The notes under the pieces are model-generated. The model did not search any database. It worked only from the letters and a program-made list of their open reading frames with translations, and was not told the DNA's origin. A stretch of DNA of 64,000 nt from DATFWC01 sp963777755. GTDB lineage: Bacteria; Pseudomonadota; Alphaproteobacteria; Rhizobiales; Xanthobacteraceae. The position numbers and the translations under genes are program-made. Each line of letters opens with the position of its first letter. Positions within the stretch are counted from its first letter, which is position 1. Below are positions 34,250-43,662 of the stretch, one piece after another. The stretch lies in assembly GCA_963777755.1 (NCBI GenBank), contig CAVZSC010000043.1, positions 1-64,000 of the forward strand. Reading direction: 5' to 3'.

Positions 34250-35125
34250 CTACTCGAATTTCTCGATGCGCTCGCCGAACAGGCCGCGCGGGCGCAGGAG
34301 CAGCACCAGCGCCATCAGCAGGTACATCGAGGCTTCGCCCCAGGACGGGTTGAAATAGATGGTGATGCCGCGCACCACGCCGACCAGCAGGGCGGCGGCG
34401 ATCACGCCCCAGAACGAGCCGAGGCCGCCGATCACCACCACCACGAAGGCGGCGGTGAGGATTTCCGCCCCCATGGCGGGATGCACGCCGGAGATCGGCG
34501 CCAGCAGCGCGCCGGCGAGCCCGGCGAGCCCGACCCCGAGCGCGGCGATCGCCGTCATGTAGGGCGCAAGCGAGATGCCGAGCGACCCGACCACGTCGGG
34601 GTTCTGCACGCCGGCGCGCACGACGCGTCCGAACGCCGTGCGGTAGACGATCAACCAGGTCGCCGTCACGGCAGCGATGGCGATGGCGAGGATGGTCAGC
34701 CGATAGCGCGAGTAGATGAAATCGCCGACCAGGATCTGGCCGCGCAGCTCCGGCGGGATCGAGAAGGGGAGCGGCGCCGCGCCGAACGCCATGCGCAGCC
34801 CCTGCTCGATCACCAGGGCGAGCCCGAAGGTGAGCAGCAGGCTGAGGATCGGGTCGGAGCGGTAGAAGCGGCGGAACAATGTGCGTTCGACCAGGATGCC
34901 GATCAGCCCGACCAGGACCGGGGCGGCGACGAACGCGCCCGCGTACCCGATCCGGCTGGTCAGCACGACCGCCAGGTAGGCGCCGAGCGCGTAGAACCCG
35001 CCATGCGCCAGGTTGACGATGCCGCCCAGCGCGAAGATGAGCGACAGGCCGAGCGCGATCAGCAGGTAGTAGGCGCCGACCAGGACGCCGTTGAGAATCT
35101 GCTCGAGGACGAAGACGAGCTGCAC
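34250..35125 (-). CDS. livH: LivH-type branched-chain ABC transporter permease
   Basis: Inner-membrane permease of 291 aa with about eight hydrophobic helices. The opening QILNGVLVGAYYLLIALGLS and GGIVNLAHGGFYALGAY are typical of LivH. It pairs with the permease part of the fusion gene starting three bases downstream. The pair forms the channel for the receptor at 35350. Confidence 0.9.
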   Translation of the reverse strand: MQLVFVLEQILNGVLVGAYYLLIALGLSLIFALGGIVNLAHGGFYALGAYLAVVLTSRIGYAGAFVAAPVLVGLIGILVERTLFRRFYRSDPILSLLLTFGLALVIEQGLRMAFGAAPLPFSIPPELRGQILVGDFIYSRYRLTILAIAIAAVTATWLIVYRTAFGRVVRAGVQNPDVVGSLGISLAPYMTAIAALGVGLAGLAGALLAPISGVHPAMGAEILTAAFVVVVIGGLGSFWGVIAAALLVGVVRGITIYFNPSWGEASMYLLMALVLLLRPRGLFGERIEKFE

Positions 35126-35165
35126 GCGTTTGCGACTTTACATGCGGATCAATTTGAGTGATGCG

Positions 35166-35343
35166 ATGCCGCTCGCTCCACCTCTCCCCGCTTGCGGGGA
35201 GAGGTCGACTTGCGAGCGCACTTGCGCGAAGCAAGTCGGGTGAGGGGGCGCGGCCGCGATTTAGTGCCTGTCGGGAGTCCCCCTCACCCGGCGCGGAAGG
35301 GCGCGCCGACCTCTCCCCGCGAGCGGGGAGAGGTGGAGCAAGC
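35166..35343. repeat. Composite palindromic intergenic repeat
   Basis: CACCTCTCCCCGC-type arms at 35166-35200 form a local hairpin (CTCTCCCCGCTTGCGGGGAGAG) and are repeated inverted at about 35310-35335. Between them, GTGAGGGGG and CCCCCTCAC face each other. This is the structure of REP-like elements common between genes in Hyphomicrobiales. It lies between the receptor and permease genes of one operon and may lower downstream expression. Confidence 0.7.
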
Positions 35344-35349
35344 CGCTGG

Positions 35350-36591
35350 CTATGAGATCTTGCACGTCCCGTCCTTGGGCGGTGCCAGGACCTCCAGCTC
35401 CTCGGTCGCGGCCGGCACGGTCCCGAGTGGATCGTAGATGTCCCACTGATCCTTCATCTTGCCCGGATCCTTGGCGCGGATGGCGTACATCTCCATGACC
35501 ATCTGATTGTCGTACGGGCGGAACCAGGCTTCGCGCCTCTTCATCACGTCGAACTTCGCGCCCTTGCGCAAGTGCTCGGCGAGCTTCTGCGGGTCGGCCG
35601 ACTTGGTCTCGCTCATCGACTGGGCGACGATCCTGAGCGAGTTGTAGTCGCCCCACGACTGGTTATCGGGCGGCTTGCCGTATTTCTTCTGGAACGCCTC
35701 GACGTATTTCTTCGAGCTCGGGGTGTCGACCAGGTGGTGCCACACCAGCGGCCAGATGCCGGAGAAATTGCCCTTGCCGGCGCCCCATGCCACCACGGTG
35801 TCGAAGCCGAAGCCGACCACCGGGAAGGGCAGGCCGTATTCGGAATACTGCTTGATGAAATTGGTGATCTGGTTGCCGGCGAGGTTGGAGACGACGAGGT
35901 CGGGACGCGCCTGACGGATCTTCAGGAGATACGGGCTGAAATCGGTCGCGTCGGTGGGCACCAGCTCATCGGCCGCGAACTGGCCGCCGTTTCCTTCCAT
36001 GAATTTCTTTGCCACCCGCAGGAGGTCGTGGCCGAAGGCGTAGTCCGCCGTCAGCGAGTACCATTTCTTGCCGTTCACCAGGTTCTGATGGAGCAGGTAG
36101 CGGCCGGTCGCCTGCACGTACATCGAGTTCGCCGCCTCGATGTGGAACATGTACGGATTGCAGCTCGCCCCGCGCAGGGCGTCGGAATTGCAGCCGGTGT
36201 TGATGAACACGGCCTTGAGCCGGTTCGCCACCTGGCCGATGGCGAGGCCGGAGGCGGACGAGATCTCGCCGATGATCATCACCACCTTGTCGCGCTCGAT
36301 GAGGCGCTCGGCCTTGGCGGAGGCGGTCTGCGGGTTGACCGAATCTTCCATCACCAGCTCGATCTTGCGACCCAGGACGCCTCCGGCATTGTTGATCTCC
36401 TCCGCGGCGAGCTTCACGCCCATGACGGCGTACTCGCCGAGCGGGCCGAGGAAGCCGGTCAGCGGTGTCAGGTGACCGATGCGGATCGCGTCGGCTTGTG
36501 CCCGCACGAGTGCGGGCGCCCCGATCCCGGCGAGCAGCGCGGAGCCCGCGGCGCTCTTGATCAACGTGCGGCGTGAGAGCCTTTGCGGCAT
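35350..36591 (-). CDS. ABC transporter substrate-binding protein (LivK-like)
   Basis: Periplasmic receptor of 413 aa of the leucine/amide-binding family (type 1 fold). The N-terminus RLSRRTLIKSAAGSALLAG is a twin-arginine signal. The mature domain has IRIGHLTPLTGFLGPLGEY, then AAEEINNAGGVLGRKIELV and IGEISSASGLAIGQVANRL. Two Met codons compete: 36591 has GGAGGA at good distance, while 36597 sits too close to it. It is the first gene of the receptor-LivH-LivMGF set. Ligand unknown; an aromatic acid or amide is as likely as leucine. Confidence 0.88.
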   Translation of the reverse strand: MPQRLSRRTLIKSAAGSALLAGIGAPALVRAQADAIRIGHLTPLTGFLGPLGEYAVMGVKLAAEEINNAGGVLGRKIELVMEDSVNPQTASAKAERLIERDKVVMIIGEISSASGLAIGQVANRLKAVFINTGCNSDALRGASCNPYMFHIEAANSMYVQATGRYLLHQNLVNGKKWYSLTADYAFGHDLLRVAKKFMEGNGGQFAADELVPTDATDFSPYLLKIRQARPDLVVSNLAGNQITNFIKQYSEYGLPFPVVGFGFDTVVAWGAGKGNFSGIWPLVWHHLVDTPSSKKYVEAFQKKYGKPPDNQSWGDYNSLRIVAQSMSETKSADPQKLAEHLRKGAKFDVMKRREAWFRPYDNQMVMEMYAIRAKDPGKMKDQWDIYDPLGTVPAATEELEVLAPPKDGTCKIS

Positions 36592-36727
36592 GACCATGTC
36601 CTCCCGTGTGGTTCCGGCGCCGGGCGTGCAGCGGACCAATGCCCACGCCGCTTGCCGTGATGTTGTCAGGCACGTACGGTCGCCCGACATGGGCGTGTAG
36701 TCCAGCAAATTTTTCGGGAGGAAAGAC

Positions 36728-37504
36728 GTGGAGCTCGGGATCAAGGGATTGCGCGTGCTGGTGACGGCGGGCGCGAACGGCATCGGCCGCGAGGTGGCGC
36801 GCGCGTTCGCGGGCGAGGGTGCCAAGGTGCACGTGTGCGACATCGATCCCGGCGCGCTGCGTCGGCTCGCTCGCAGCGATCCGAAGATCACCCGTACACG
36901 CGCCGACGTCGCCGACCGCAAGGACGTCGAACGGCTGTTCCGCGATGCGCTCAAGGTGCTCGGACGGCTCGACGTGCTGGTCAACAACGCCGGCATCGCC
37001 GGGCCGACCGGGCGGGTCGAGGAGATCGCGCCCAGGGACTGGGACCGCTGCCTTGCGATCAACATCACCGGGCAATTCAACTGCGCACGGCTCGCCGTAC
37101 CCTATCTGCGCAAGAGCAAGAATCCCTCGATCGTGAACCTGTCGTCGGCAGCCGGGCGGTTGGGCTTCTCCATGCGCACGCCCTATTCGGCGTCGAAATG
37201 GGCGGTGGTCGGGTTCACCAAGTCGCTGGCGAAGGAGCTGGGTGAGGACGGCATCCGCGTCAACGCGATCCAGCCGGGCATCGTCGAAGGCGAGCGCATC
37301 AATCGCGTGTTCGAGGCCAAAGCCAAGGCGCGCGGCATCTCGTTCGAGGAGATGCGCGACGAGGCGCTGTCGTTCACCTCGATGCGGACCTCGGTGACGC
37401 CGCAGCAGATCGCCGACGCGATCCTGTTCATCTGCTCGGCCCGTGGCCGCACCATCTCGGGCCAGGCGATCTCGATCTGCGGCGATACGCAGATGCTGAG
37501 CTGA
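36728..37504 (+). CDS. Short-chain dehydrogenase/reductase
   Basis: SDR oxidoreductase of 258 aa starting with GTG after GGGAGG. The cofactor motif is TAGANGIG (13-20), a variant of TGxxxGIG with Ala in place of the first Gly. Other signatures are VNNAGIAG, the catalytic Ser in NLSSAAG, and YSASK with Tyr and Lys. Divergent from the importer operon across 136 bases, so it may share its regulation. Substrate unknown. Confidence 0.88.
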   Translation: MELGIKGLRVLVTAGANGIGREVARAFAGEGAKVHVCDIDPGALRRLARSDPKITRTRADVADRKDVERLFRDALKVLGRLDVLVNNAGIAGPTGRVEEIAPRDWDRCLAINITGQFNCARLAVPYLRKSKNPSIVNLSSAAGRLGFSMRTPYSASKWAVVGFTKSLAKELGEDGIRVNAIQPGIVEGERINRVFEAKAKARGISFEEMRDEALSFTSMRTSVTPQQIADAILFICSARGRTISGQAISICGDTQMLS

Positions 37505-37510
37505 GCCAGC

Positions 37511-37537
37511 CGTAGCCCGGATTGCATCCCGGCTACA
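37511..37537. terminator. Imperfect hairpin between convergent SDR and malic enzyme genes
   Basis: GTAGCC at 37512-37517 and GGCTAC at 37531-37536, with CGG and CCC extending the stem imperfectly around ATTGCAT. A similar GTAGCCCGGAT palindrome is common in related genomes. No T run. Confidence 0.35.
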
Positions 37538-37541
37538 AGGC

Positions 37542-39182
37542 TCAATACCGCGGGTCGTACATGTGGCTCGCGACATGGACGAGCAGGTCGGCCGGCGCCG
37601 CTCCGGCCGCGAGCCCGCGCTGGTAGGCGATCTTCGCCACCTCCGCCGCGATGTGGGCGGAGACCTCGCGAATGCGCGGCAACGCCGGGTAGAGGCTGCC
37701 CTGCGCGAGGTCGGAATCGCTCACCAGGTTGGCGAGCGTCCGCGCCGCGCTCATGAACATCTCGTCGGTGACGCGCCGTGCGCCGCTGGCGATCACCCCG
37801 AGGCCGACGCCGGGGAAGATGTAGGAGTTGTTCCCCTGGCGCGGCACGAAGGTCTTGCCGTCGTGCTGCACCGGATCGTATGGGCTTCCGCACGCGAACA
37901 GGGCGCGTCCATCGGTGTGACGGTAGGCCTCCTCGGCCGAGCATTCCGCCTTGGACGTCGGATTGGACAGCGCGAACACGATCGGCCGCGTGTTGAGCTC
38001 CGCCATGGTCCGCAGCACCGTGGGCGTGAAGGTGCCCCCGACCGCCGCCACACCGATGATCGTGGTCGGCTTGAGCATCTGGATCGCCGTGACGAATTCC
38101 TCGATCGGCGCGTGCTCGTGCGCATAGGGGAGTTTGTGCTCGACCAGATCATTGCGTCCTTTCACCACCAGGCCGCGCGAGTCGAACAGCCAGTTGCGCC
38201 GCTTGGCGTCCGCCTCCGATACCCCTTGCGCCACCATCGCCGAGACGATGAGGTCGGCGATGCCGGTCGCCGCCTCGCCGGCGCCGAGGAACAGAACCGT
38301 CTGGTCGGCGAGCTTGCCGCCGGTCGTGCGCAGCGCCGAGAATACGCCGGCGAGCGCCACGGCCGCCGTGCCCTGGATGTCGTCGTTGAAGACGCAGGCG
38401 TGGTCGCGATAATGGTGCAGCAGGCGGAACGCCGCGTGGTTGGCGAAGTCCTCGAACTGGATCAGCACCCCCGGAAACACCTCGCGCGCCGCGCCGACGA
38501 ATTCGTCGATGAGCGCGTCATAGGCATCGCCGCGCAGCCGGTGCTGGCGCAAGCCGACATAGTAGGGATCGCGCAGCAGCTCCTCGTTGTTGGTGCCGAC
38601 GTCCAGCATCACCGGCAGGCAGAGCTCGGGGTGCACGCCCGCGCACGCCGAATAGAGCGAAAGCTTGCCGACCGGGATGCCCATGCCGTTGGCGCCGAGG
38701 TCGCCGAGGCCGAGGATGCGCTCGCCGTCCGTCACCACGATGAGCTTCGCCGGGTGCGGCCAATTCTTCAGGATCTCGCCGATCCGTCCGCGATCATTGG
38801 CGCCGATGAACAGGCCGCGCGGCCGCTGGAAGATGTGGCCGAACCGCTGGCACGCGAGGCCGACCGTGGGCGTGTAGATGAGCGGCTGAATCTCGTCGAT
38901 GTGGTCGCATACCACGCGGAAGAACAGCGCCTCGTTGCGATCGTGCAGCGCATTCAGCGCCACGTACTTGTCGAGATCGTCGGGCAGTCGGCGCAGGTTC
39001 CCCATCATCCGGGTGGCCTGCTCCTGCATCGACAGGACATGGGCCGGCAGAAGGCCGCGCAACCCGAGCGCGTCGCGCTCCCCCTCCGTGAACGCCGTGC
39101 CCTTGTTGAGCAACGGGTCGCGCAGCAGCGCCAGGCCACGCGGTGAATCGGACGCCGTGGCCGCCGCGACGGGCACGTTCAT
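37542..39182 (-). CDS. Malic enzyme (NAD-dependent type)
   Basis: Oxidative decarboxylase converting malate to pyruvate, 546 aa, the size of the eukaryote-like/SfcA class rather than the shorter or MaeB-fused forms. N-terminal malic domain with LIYTPTVGLACQRFGHIF and DGERILGLGDLGANGMGIP; metal site in QFEDFANHAAF and CVFNDDIQGTAAV; NAD-binding domain VLFLGAGEAATGIADLI; C-terminal NNSYIFPGVGLG. Soluble. The ribosome site GGAGG lies in one arm of a perfect palindrome (39187-39236), suggesting control at initiation. Confidence 0.95.
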   Translation of the reverse strand: MNVPVAAATASDSPRGLALLRDPLLNKGTAFTEGERDALGLRGLLPAHVLSMQEQATRMMGNLRRLPDDLDKYVALNALHDRNEALFFRVVCDHIDEIQPLIYTPTVGLACQRFGHIFQRPRGLFIGANDRGRIGEILKNWPHPAKLIVVTDGERILGLGDLGANGMGIPVGKLSLYSACAGVHPELCLPVMLDVGTNNEELLRDPYYVGLRQHRLRGDAYDALIDEFVGAAREVFPGVLIQFEDFANHAAFRLLHHYRDHACVFNDDIQGTAAVALAGVFSALRTTGGKLADQTVLFLGAGEAATGIADLIVSAMVAQGVSEADAKRRNWLFDSRGLVVKGRNDLVEHKLPYAHEHAPIEEFVTAIQMLKPTTIIGVAAVGGTFTPTVLRTMAELNTRPIVFALSNPTSKAECSAEEAYRHTDGRALFACGSPYDPVQHDGKTFVPRQGNNSYIFPGVGLGVIASGARRVTDEMFMSAARTLANLVSDSDLAQGSLYPALPRIREVSAHIAAEVAKIAYQRGLAAGAAPADLLVHVASHMYDPRY

Positions 39183-39186
39183 GGGG

Positions 39187-39236
39187 ATTTCCTCCGCCTG
39201 TGCAATTGCGCAGCACTAAGCACAGGCGGAGGAAAT
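39187..39236 (-). promoter_or_regulatory. Perfect palindrome embedding the malic-enzyme ribosome site
   Basis: ATTTCCTCCGCCTGTGC (39187-39203) and GCACAGGCGGAGGAAAT (39220-39236) are exact 17-base reverse complements around a 16-base loop. The arm nearest the malic-enzyme ATG contains its GGAGG. A second short palindrome (ATTGAGAT/ATCTCAAT, 39245-39267) spans the phosphatase stop. In RNA the hairpin would hide the ribosome site; as DNA it could be an operator. Confidence 0.65.
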
Positions 39237-39262
39237 TGGAATTGATTGAGATCAAACGAATC

Positions 39263-40939
39263 TCAATTGAGCATTTCCGACAGGACCCGCCCCTCGCAGC
39301 CGTTGGGCGGCCGCACGTTGAGGATGAAGGCAATCGTGCGGGCGAGATCGACGACTTCCGAGTCGCCATACTTGCCCGGCTTCACCCAGCTCGGTCCATA
39401 CATCGCCAGCGGCACGTTGGTGTCGTAGGCCCAGGGCGAGCCGTGGGTGGAGGCGTAGGTGTTGGGCTTGGCGAACAGATACCAGTTCGGCTTGTTCATG
39501 ACGACGATGTCACCACTGATCTGCTGGTGCCACGCGAGCGAAACCTGCTTGGCCAGCTTGGTGTTGGGCAACTGCCCGTTTTCCAGCTGGGTGCGGGTGA
39601 ACACCGCCTCGACGCCCGGGTAGGCGCGCAGGACCGCCTGGGCGGCATTCTCGACCTCCACGCGGCTGAGCCTGCGGGCATCGACCAGCGCATAGTCGAC
39701 GTACAGGTTCGGGTTCCACCATGCGGTGACGTACTTGCCTTCGCCGAACCGCGCCGACAGCGCCGCATTGACGGCTTCGATCATCTTGTCGGGGTCGATG
39801 CGGCCGGCGTCGAGGCGGCGGCTGGCGCTGTACTCGGGAATGTTCATGAAGCCGTGATCGGCCGAAAGCGTGATCAGCACGTTCTGCAGACCGATGCGGC
39901 GGTCGAGGAGCTCGAACAGCTCGGCAAAGGTGCGGTCGAGGCGCACCGTCTGGTCGTGCGACTGCCGGCTCTCCGGGCCGAACAGATGGTTCACGTAGTC
40001 GTGGCTGGTCCAGCTGATGGCGAGAATGTCCGGCACGCCCGCCGGGTTGCTGCCGAGATTCTCCCCCTCGATCGCCGCCTTGACGAAGTCGAAGGTCAGG
40101 AGATCGCCCGACGGCGTCCACATCATGGCATCGTAATAGGCCTTGTCGGGCTTGGCGGCGCCGCCGCTGGTCGCATGGGGGAAGCGCGTTCCCAGGCCCT
40201 TGTACTTGGTGGTCCACGGCCGGTCGTCGAACGTCGAGCGGGCGTAGGCCTCCTCGGGCAACAGCAGCGACCAGGTCTGGCCGTAGTACTTGTCCTGCGG
40301 CTTGCCGGCGTAGAACGCCTTCCACCAGGCCGGGTAGTCGGCCATGTAGTAGTCGGAGGTGATGAAGCGGCCGGTCACCGTGCTGTGCATGTAGGCGGTG
40401 CCGTTCTGACCGGCCAGCCCGATGGCCGAGCGATCCTTGCCGGAAATGGTGATCACCTTCGACTTTCCGTTGGCGTAGATCAGCTCGTCCCCGACCGTCG
40501 TGACCTTCATGTTGAAGGGCGAGGTGCCGGCGTGCTGCGGCGTCTCCTCGTCGAGATACTTGTGCCGCGCGTCCTCGGTCGAATAGAGGCGCTTGCCGGT
40601 CGCCTTGTCGATCCAGTCGTTGCCGACCACGCCGTGCTTGTAGGGATGCGCGCACGACAGCAGCGTCGCGTGACCGACGCCGGTGTAGGTGGTCGCGTGG
40701 CTGTAGTGGTTGTTGCCGTACCAGCCCCCCTTGTCGAGGAACAGCTTGAGGCCACGCTCGCCATATTGATCGTAGTACTTGACCAGCTGCTCCTGCGGGA
40801 AGCCGTCGATCACCATGAACAGGACGAGCTTCGGGACCGGCTTTCCGCCGGGGGCCGCACCGCTTTGCGCAAGAGCGGGAGACGACAAGGCAAGCCCGGC
40901 GCACGCAAACAGGCTCAGACGCCACGATGTGGTCCGCAT
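39263..40939 (-). CDS. Exported alkaline phosphatase superfamily protein (PafA-like)
   Basis: A 558-residue periplasmic hydrolase of the alkaline phosphatase/phosphodiesterase superfamily. Signal peptide LSLFACAGLALSSPALAQ, then the metal-binding LFMVIDGFPQEQL, the nucleophile Thr in ATTYTGVGHATLLS as in PafA-type enzymes, and later SWTSHDYVNHLFG and SADHGFMNIPEY supplying Asp and His ligands. It probably releases phosphate from monoesters regardless of phosphate supply, as PafA does, but that regulation is not visible here. The ATG at 40939 is preceded by GGGAGGG. It ends 81 bases upstream of the malic enzyme gene on the same strand. Confidence 0.88.
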   Translation of the reverse strand: MRTTSWRLSLFACAGLALSSPALAQSGAAPGGKPVPKLVLFMVIDGFPQEQLVKYYDQYGERGLKLFLDKGGWYGNNHYSHATTYTGVGHATLLSCAHPYKHGVVGNDWIDKATGKRLYSTEDARHKYLDEETPQHAGTSPFNMKVTTVGDELIYANGKSKVITISGKDRSAIGLAGQNGTAYMHSTVTGRFITSDYYMADYPAWWKAFYAGKPQDKYYGQTWSLLLPEEAYARSTFDDRPWTTKYKGLGTRFPHATSGGAAKPDKAYYDAMMWTPSGDLLTFDFVKAAIEGENLGSNPAGVPDILAISWTSHDYVNHLFGPESRQSHDQTVRLDRTFAELFELLDRRIGLQNVLITLSADHGFMNIPEYSASRRLDAGRIDPDKMIEAVNAALSARFGEGKYVTAWWNPNLYVDYALVDARRLSRVEVENAAQAVLRAYPGVEAVFTRTQLENGQLPNTKLAKQVSLAWHQQISGDIVVMNKPNWYLFAKPNTYASTHGSPWAYDTNVPLAMYGPSWVKPGKYGDSEVVDLARTIAFILNVRPPNGCEGRVLSEMLN

Positions 40940-41146
40940 GCTTCCCTCCCCGAGAATTACCGTCGTCCTTGTTAGGCGTTGCGAGTGTGAACCCCGGCGA
41001 GAGCTTGTCAATCAATCAGCAGTGGTCAGGTATGCCACCAATGCGTCCCGCCGGGCTTGTCGGCTCGCCCGGAACGGCGCAACCTGACGGCGATTACCCA
41101 GCACCATCCGGGGACCATGCAGTCCGCCGGAGCCAGGGAGGCGACC

Positions 41147-41878
41147 ATGCAGGACCAGGGTCTTGGGCGGCGAGATTTTCTCAAGGGCGCCGTCGTCGGC
41201 GGCGCTGCAGCCGCGACCACCACCACCGTTTTGGATCTGCCGCAGCGTGCCGAAGCCCAGCCGGCGGCGGCCGCCGCAACGGCCGGTGCCGCGCCCGCCG
41301 CTGACGGCTATGCGTTCCTCAACCTCGAGGAGGCGGCGTTCGTCGAGGCGCTGGTCGATCACATGGTGCCGGCCGACGCGCTCACGCCGAAGGGCACCGA
41401 CATCGGCATCAACGTCTATATCGACCGCGCGCTGGGCGGCGCGTGGGGCAGGGGCGATCGCCTCTATATGCAGGGACCGTGGAAGCAGGGCACGCCCAAC
41501 CAGGGCTACCAGCTGCCGCTCACCCCCGCCCAGCTCTATCGCGCCGGCATCGCGGCGACCAACGCCCATTGCCGCAAGGCGTACGGCAAGAGCTTCGACC
41601 GGCTCGACGAGGCCCAGCGCGAGGAAGTCCTGCTCGGACTGTCGGGCAACAAAATCACCTTCGACGACGGCCCGCCGGTGCGGGTGTTCTGGAGCACGCT
41701 GTATCAGACCGTGATGGAGGGAATGTTCTCCGACCCGATTCACGGCGGCAACCGCAATAAGGCCGGCTGGAAGCTGATCGGCTTTCCCGGCGCGATCGCG
41801 GTGCATCGGGAGAACATTGAGAAGTATCGCGACAAGAAATTTCCGGCCAATCCGGTCGGCATCGCCGATATGAGCTGA
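41147..41878 (+). CDS. Gluconate 2-dehydrogenase subunit 3 family protein (Tat small subunit)
   Basis: A 243-residue gamma-type subunit of membrane-associated FAD sugar or sugar-acid dehydrogenases. The twin-arginine signal GRRDFLKGAVVGGAAAATTT carries the folded complex, including the signal-less flavoprotein, across the membrane. The mature part has FLNLEEAAFVEALVDHMVPAD and later SGNKITFDDGPPVRVFW. The ATG at 41147 follows AGGGAGG. It is first of three genes, 11 bases before the flavoprotein. Confidence 0.9.
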   Translation: MQDQGLGRRDFLKGAVVGGAAAATTTTVLDLPQRAEAQPAAAAATAGAAPAADGYAFLNLEEAAFVEALVDHMVPADALTPKGTDIGINVYIDRALGGAWGRGDRLYMQGPWKQGTPNQGYQLPLTPAQLYRAGIAATNAHCRKAYGKSFDRLDEAQREEVLLGLSGNKITFDDGPPVRVFWSTLYQTVMEGMFSDPIHGGNRNKAGWKLIGFPGAIAVHRENIEKYRDKKFPANPVGIADMS

Positions 41879-41889
41879 GGGAGGGCACC

Positions 41890-43662
41890 ATGGCCACGAA
41901 GCTCAAGGAAGCCGATGTCGTGATCGTCGGGCTCGGCTGGACCGGCGGCATCCTGGGGAAGGAATTGGCCGAGGCCGGGCTGAAAGTGGTGGCGCTCGAG
42001 CGCGGCGCCATGCGGACCTCGGAGAAAGACTACGCGGTGCCCAATATCCGCGACGAGCTGCGATATGTCATACGCCACGACCTGATGCAGAACACCGCGC
42101 GCGACACGCTGACGGTGCGCAACAATACGACGCAGGAGGCGCTGCCGATGCGCCGCCTCGGCTCGTTCCTGCCGGGCGAGGTGGTGGGCGGCTCGGGCGT
42201 GCACTGGAGCGGGCACACCTGGCGCTGGACCGACATGGAGTTCAAGGTGCGCTCGCTGTATGAGGAGCGCTACGGCAAGAGCTTCATTCCTGCCGACATG
42301 ACGATCCAGGACTGGGGCATCACCTACGACGAGCTCGAGCCCTATTACGACCGGTTCGAGTATACGGCGGCGGTTTCCGGCAAGGCGGGCAACATCCGCG
42401 GCCAGATCCAGCCGGGCGGCAACCCGTTCGAGGCTTCGCGGGCGCGCGAATACGCGTTGCCGGCGCTGACGCCCATCCTGGCAAGCGAGATGTTCTCGGC
42501 GGCGGCGCGCAACGCCGGCTACCACCCGTTTCCGCGGCCATCCGCCAATGCGTCGCGCGCCTATACCAACCCGGACGGGTCGAAGTACGGCGCCTGCCAG
42601 TATTGCGGCTACTGCCAGCGCTTCGGCTGCGAAGCGAACGCCAAGGGCAGCCCGCACATGACGGTGATCCCGATCGCGCTCGCCAATCCCAATTTCGAGC
42701 TCCGCCAGCACGCCTGGGTGACCAAGGTGCTCAAGGATTCCGACGGCAAGCGCGTGACCGGCGTGACCTACACGAGCCTCCTCACCGGCGAGGAGTTCGA
42801 GCAGCCGGCCGGCATGGTGCTGCTGTGCGCCTACGCGATCAACAATGTGCACCTGATGCTGCTGTCGGAGATCGGGCAGCCGTATGACCCGGCGGCGCAG
42901 ACCGGCGTGGTGGGCAAGAACTACTGCTACCAGACCGGCGTCGGCACGACCCTGTTCTTCGAGGGCCGCCACTTCAACCCGTTCATGAGCGCGGGCGGAT
43001 CGAACGCCACCATCGACGACTTCAACATCAACTGGGGCTTCGACCGCGGGCCGCACGGGTTCGTCGGCGCCTACAACGTCGGTGGCGGATTCAACACGGC
43101 GCTGCCGATCGGCTACCGGCCGGTGCCGCGCGGCACGCCGCAATGGGGCAAGGCATGGAAAGCGGCGACCGCCAAATGGTACCAGACCGCCATGAACATC
43201 AACGCGAGCGGCAGCGTGATGGCGAACCGCTACAATTACTACGATCTCGATCCGACCTATCGCAATGCGTTCGGCCAGCCGCTCATGCGCATGACGTTCG
43301 ATTACAAGGAGAACGAGCACAAGCTCGGCCGGCATGCCGCCGAGACGGTCAACGCGATCGCCCGATCGATGAACCCGACCACGGCCAACCCGGCCTCGGT
43401 GCGCCAGAGCTGGACGGTCGTGCCCTACCAGAGTACGCACAACACCGGCGGCACCATCATGGGCACCAATCCGCGCGACAGCGTGGTGAACAAGTATCTG
43501 CAGAGCTGGGACTGTCACAACCTGTTCACGGTCGGCGCCAACGTGTTCGTGCACAACGCCTCGTACAACCCGACCGGGCCGGTGGGCGCGCTCGCCTATT
43601 GGTTGGCCGACGCGATCAAGACCCGCTACGTCAAAAACCCCGGGCCGCTGGTGCCGGCATGA
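41890..43662 (+). CDS. GMC-family FAD dehydrogenase (gluconate/sugar dehydrogenase large subunit)
   Basis: Flavoprotein of 590 aa of the GMC family; oxidises an alcohol group of a sugar, sugar acid or polyol. FAD site VVIVGLGWTGGILGKELAE near the N-terminus; substrate-domain signatures include GSGVHWSGHTWRW, a cysteine-rich CQYCGYCQRFGCE segment that in related FAD-glucose dehydrogenases binds a 3Fe-4S cluster, and C-terminal HNTGGTIMG and HNASYNPTGPVGALAY with the catalytic His/Asn pair. No signal of its own; exported with the Tat subunit. It overlaps the cytochrome gene by four bases. Confidence 0.93.
   Translation: MATKLKEADVVIVGLGWTGGILGKELAEAGLKVVALERGAMRTSEKDYAVPNIRDELRYVIRHDLMQNTARDTLTVRNNTTQEALPMRRLGSFLPGEVVGGSGVHWSGHTWRWTDMEFKVRSLYEERYGKSFIPADMTIQDWGITYDELEPYYDRFEYTAAVSGKAGNIRGQIQPGGNPFEASRAREYALPALTPILASEMFSAAARNAGYHPFPRPSANASRAYTNPDGSKYGACQYCGYCQRFGCEANAKGSPHMTVIPIALANPNFELRQHAWVTKVLKDSDGKRVTGVTYTSLLTGEEFEQPAGMVLLCAYAINNVHLMLLSEIGQPYDPAAQTGVVGKNYCYQTGVGTTLFFEGRHFNPFMSAGGSNATIDDFNINWGFDRGPHGFVGAYNVGGGFNTALPIGYRPVPRGTPQWGKAWKAATAKWYQTAMNINASGSVMANRYNYYDLDPTYRNAFGQPLMRMTFDYKENEHKLGRHAAETVNAIARSMNPTTANPASVRQSWTVVPYQSTHNTGGTIMGTNPRDSVVNKYLQSWDCHNLFTVGANVFVHNASYNPTGPVGALAYWLADAIKTRYVKNPGPLVPA

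Noticed and set aside
32513..35161. An 882-residue plus-strand open frame opposite the Liv transporter genes
   Set aside because: It is a mirror frame of a GC-rich coding region, with Arg/Asp/Gln-rich low-complexity translation. The opposite strand has textbook transporter motifs.
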